Source: Microbacterium sp. AK009 (GTDB lineage: Bacteria; Actinomycetota; Actinomycetes; Actinomycetales; Microbacteriaceae). From it: 64,000 nt of DNA. A program made the position numbers and the translations under genes. Where the stretch lies: NCBI RefSeq assembly GCF_013410955.1, contig NZ_JACCCG010000001.1, positions 727,605-791,604 of the forward strand, read 5' to 3'. Positions 63,598 to 64,000 of this stretch are shown piece by piece. The notes below the pieces were generated by a model that saw only the letters and a program-made list of their open reading frames with translations, was not told the origin of the DNA and did no database searches. The stretch's first letter is position 1. Each line of letters starts with the position of its first letter.

Positions 63598-63670
63598 TGC
63601 CCCCGACAGGAATCGAACCTGCGACCTTTGGTACCGGAAACCAACGCTCTATCCCCTGAGCTACGGAGGC
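63598..63670 (-). tRNA. tRNA-Arg(CCG)
   Basis: 73 nt on the minus strand. Acceptor GCCTCCG pairs with CGGGGGC (one T-G wobble), D arm GCTC/GAGC, anticodon stem TTGGT/ACCAA around loop TTCCGGT giving anticodon CCG (reads CGG), T arm GCAGG-TTCGATT-CCTGT, discriminator A. The CCA end is not encoded. Confidence 0.95.
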
Positions 63671-63713
63671 GTACCGGTCGAGATTACCACCCGGGCGGCG
63701 GCCTTCCCGACGG

Positions 63714-64000
63714 TCAGGGGGTGACGACGTCCGCGTCCACCGGCGCGTCGGCGACCACGTCGGCACCTTCGCCGAGCGTGCGGACGGCCTCGGCGACGCG
63801 GTCGGCGAGGTAGGCGTGGCCCTCGGTGGAGGGGTGGTCGCGGCCGATGCCGGTGTCGATCACGGCGTCGTAGTTGGCTCCGGTGATCCATTCCTCATCG
63901 ATGGGGGAGATGTACCACCAGCCACGGCCGGCCGCGAGAGCAGCGAGGTCGTCGTCGATCTCGGCGGTCGCGGCCTCCACCGGCAGCACCTGCGGTGCGG
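63714..64000 (-). CDS. SGNH/GDSL-type esterase (partial, C-terminal end)
   Basis: About 95 C-terminal residues; the gene enters from the right edge. The end of the SGNH fold is visible: WWYISPIDEEWITG and the catalytic Asp/His pair in GRDHPSTEGHAYLADRVAEAV (Block V DxxH). An acyl hydrolase, probably exported, is expected, but the N-terminal GDS motif lies outside the window. Confidence 0.8.
   Translation of the reverse strand, partial: APQVLPVEAATAEIDDDLAALAAGRGWWYISPIDEEWITGANYDAVIDTGIGRDHPSTEGHAYLADRVAEAVRTLGEGADVVADAPVDADVVTP

Noticed and set aside
63176..63766. 196-residue frame across the repeat array and tRNA
   Set aside because: Contains the translation of the tRNA (RWFPVPKVAGSIPVG), a known artefact; the rest is repeat DNA.

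Overview
The window is a gene-dense, very GC-rich actinobacterial chromosome segment. MtrAB-LpqB, WhiB1, a ZAS anti-sigma factor, the fused 2-oxoglutarate decarboxylase Kgd, GuaB1 and GTG starts with 4-nt gene overlaps all point to Actinobacteria. Protein flavour and gene order suggest Microbacteriaceae, most likely Microbacterium or a close relative; this is inference, since no 16S gene is present. No prophage, plasmid module or CRISPR array is visible.

Left part (1-27 kb). A leftward operon (membrane protein, DUF4129, DUF4350, MoxR ATPase) is divergent from mtrA-mtrB-lpqB, then comF and hpf. A perfect hairpin just before hpf looks like the raiA-hairpin leader. A 700-bp non-coding block with 35-bp tandem repeats follows. 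Next come a coiled-coil protein, a PadR regulator divergent from secA, an AlaA-like aminotransferase, small conserved unknowns, a SAF-domain/CpaE-like pair, pdtaS, whiB1, a leftward aroA-rsgA-bcp operon, and sigH-rshA. Much of this order matches the block known in Mycobacterium tuberculosis around Rv3219-Rv3246c.

Middle (27-46 kb). Kgd is divergent from GuaB1. An aldehyde dehydrogenase lies between guaB1 and two CNNM/CorC-type transporters. Then come NAD(P)H-hydrate dehydratase, a GT87-type membrane glycosyltransferase, an MTH1187 protein, a Nudix hydrolase, metX, an orphan GAF histidine kinase, an SDR lacking its catalytic Tyr, metY, a normal SDR, uracil-DNA glycosylase and a GNAT. metX and metY supply the O-acetylhomoserine route to homocysteine.

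Right part (46-64 kb). The most unusual unit is a seven-gene leftward operon: a complete Dpp/Opp-type peptide importer (SBP, two permeases, two ATPases) continued, with 1-nt or 4-nt junctions, by a protealysin-like M4 metalloprotease and a small protein resembling its inhibitor emfourin. It is followed by an alpha/beta hydrolase, an AhpD-like protein, a PtpB-like phosphatase, an iron-box-controlled SIP-domain protein, an arginase-family protein, PspA/IM30 beside a TPM-domain membrane protein, DUF3097, trmB, a CPBP-like membrane protein, a tandem repeat array with inverted arms, tRNA-Arg(CCG), and the end of an SGNH hydrolase.

Regulatory signals read from the sequence: a SigH-type autoregulatory promoter before sigH with two possible starts, two perfect DnaA boxes between divergent genes, a PadR-type palindrome over the padR promoter, a DtxR-like box before the SIP gene, and several strong hairpin terminators.
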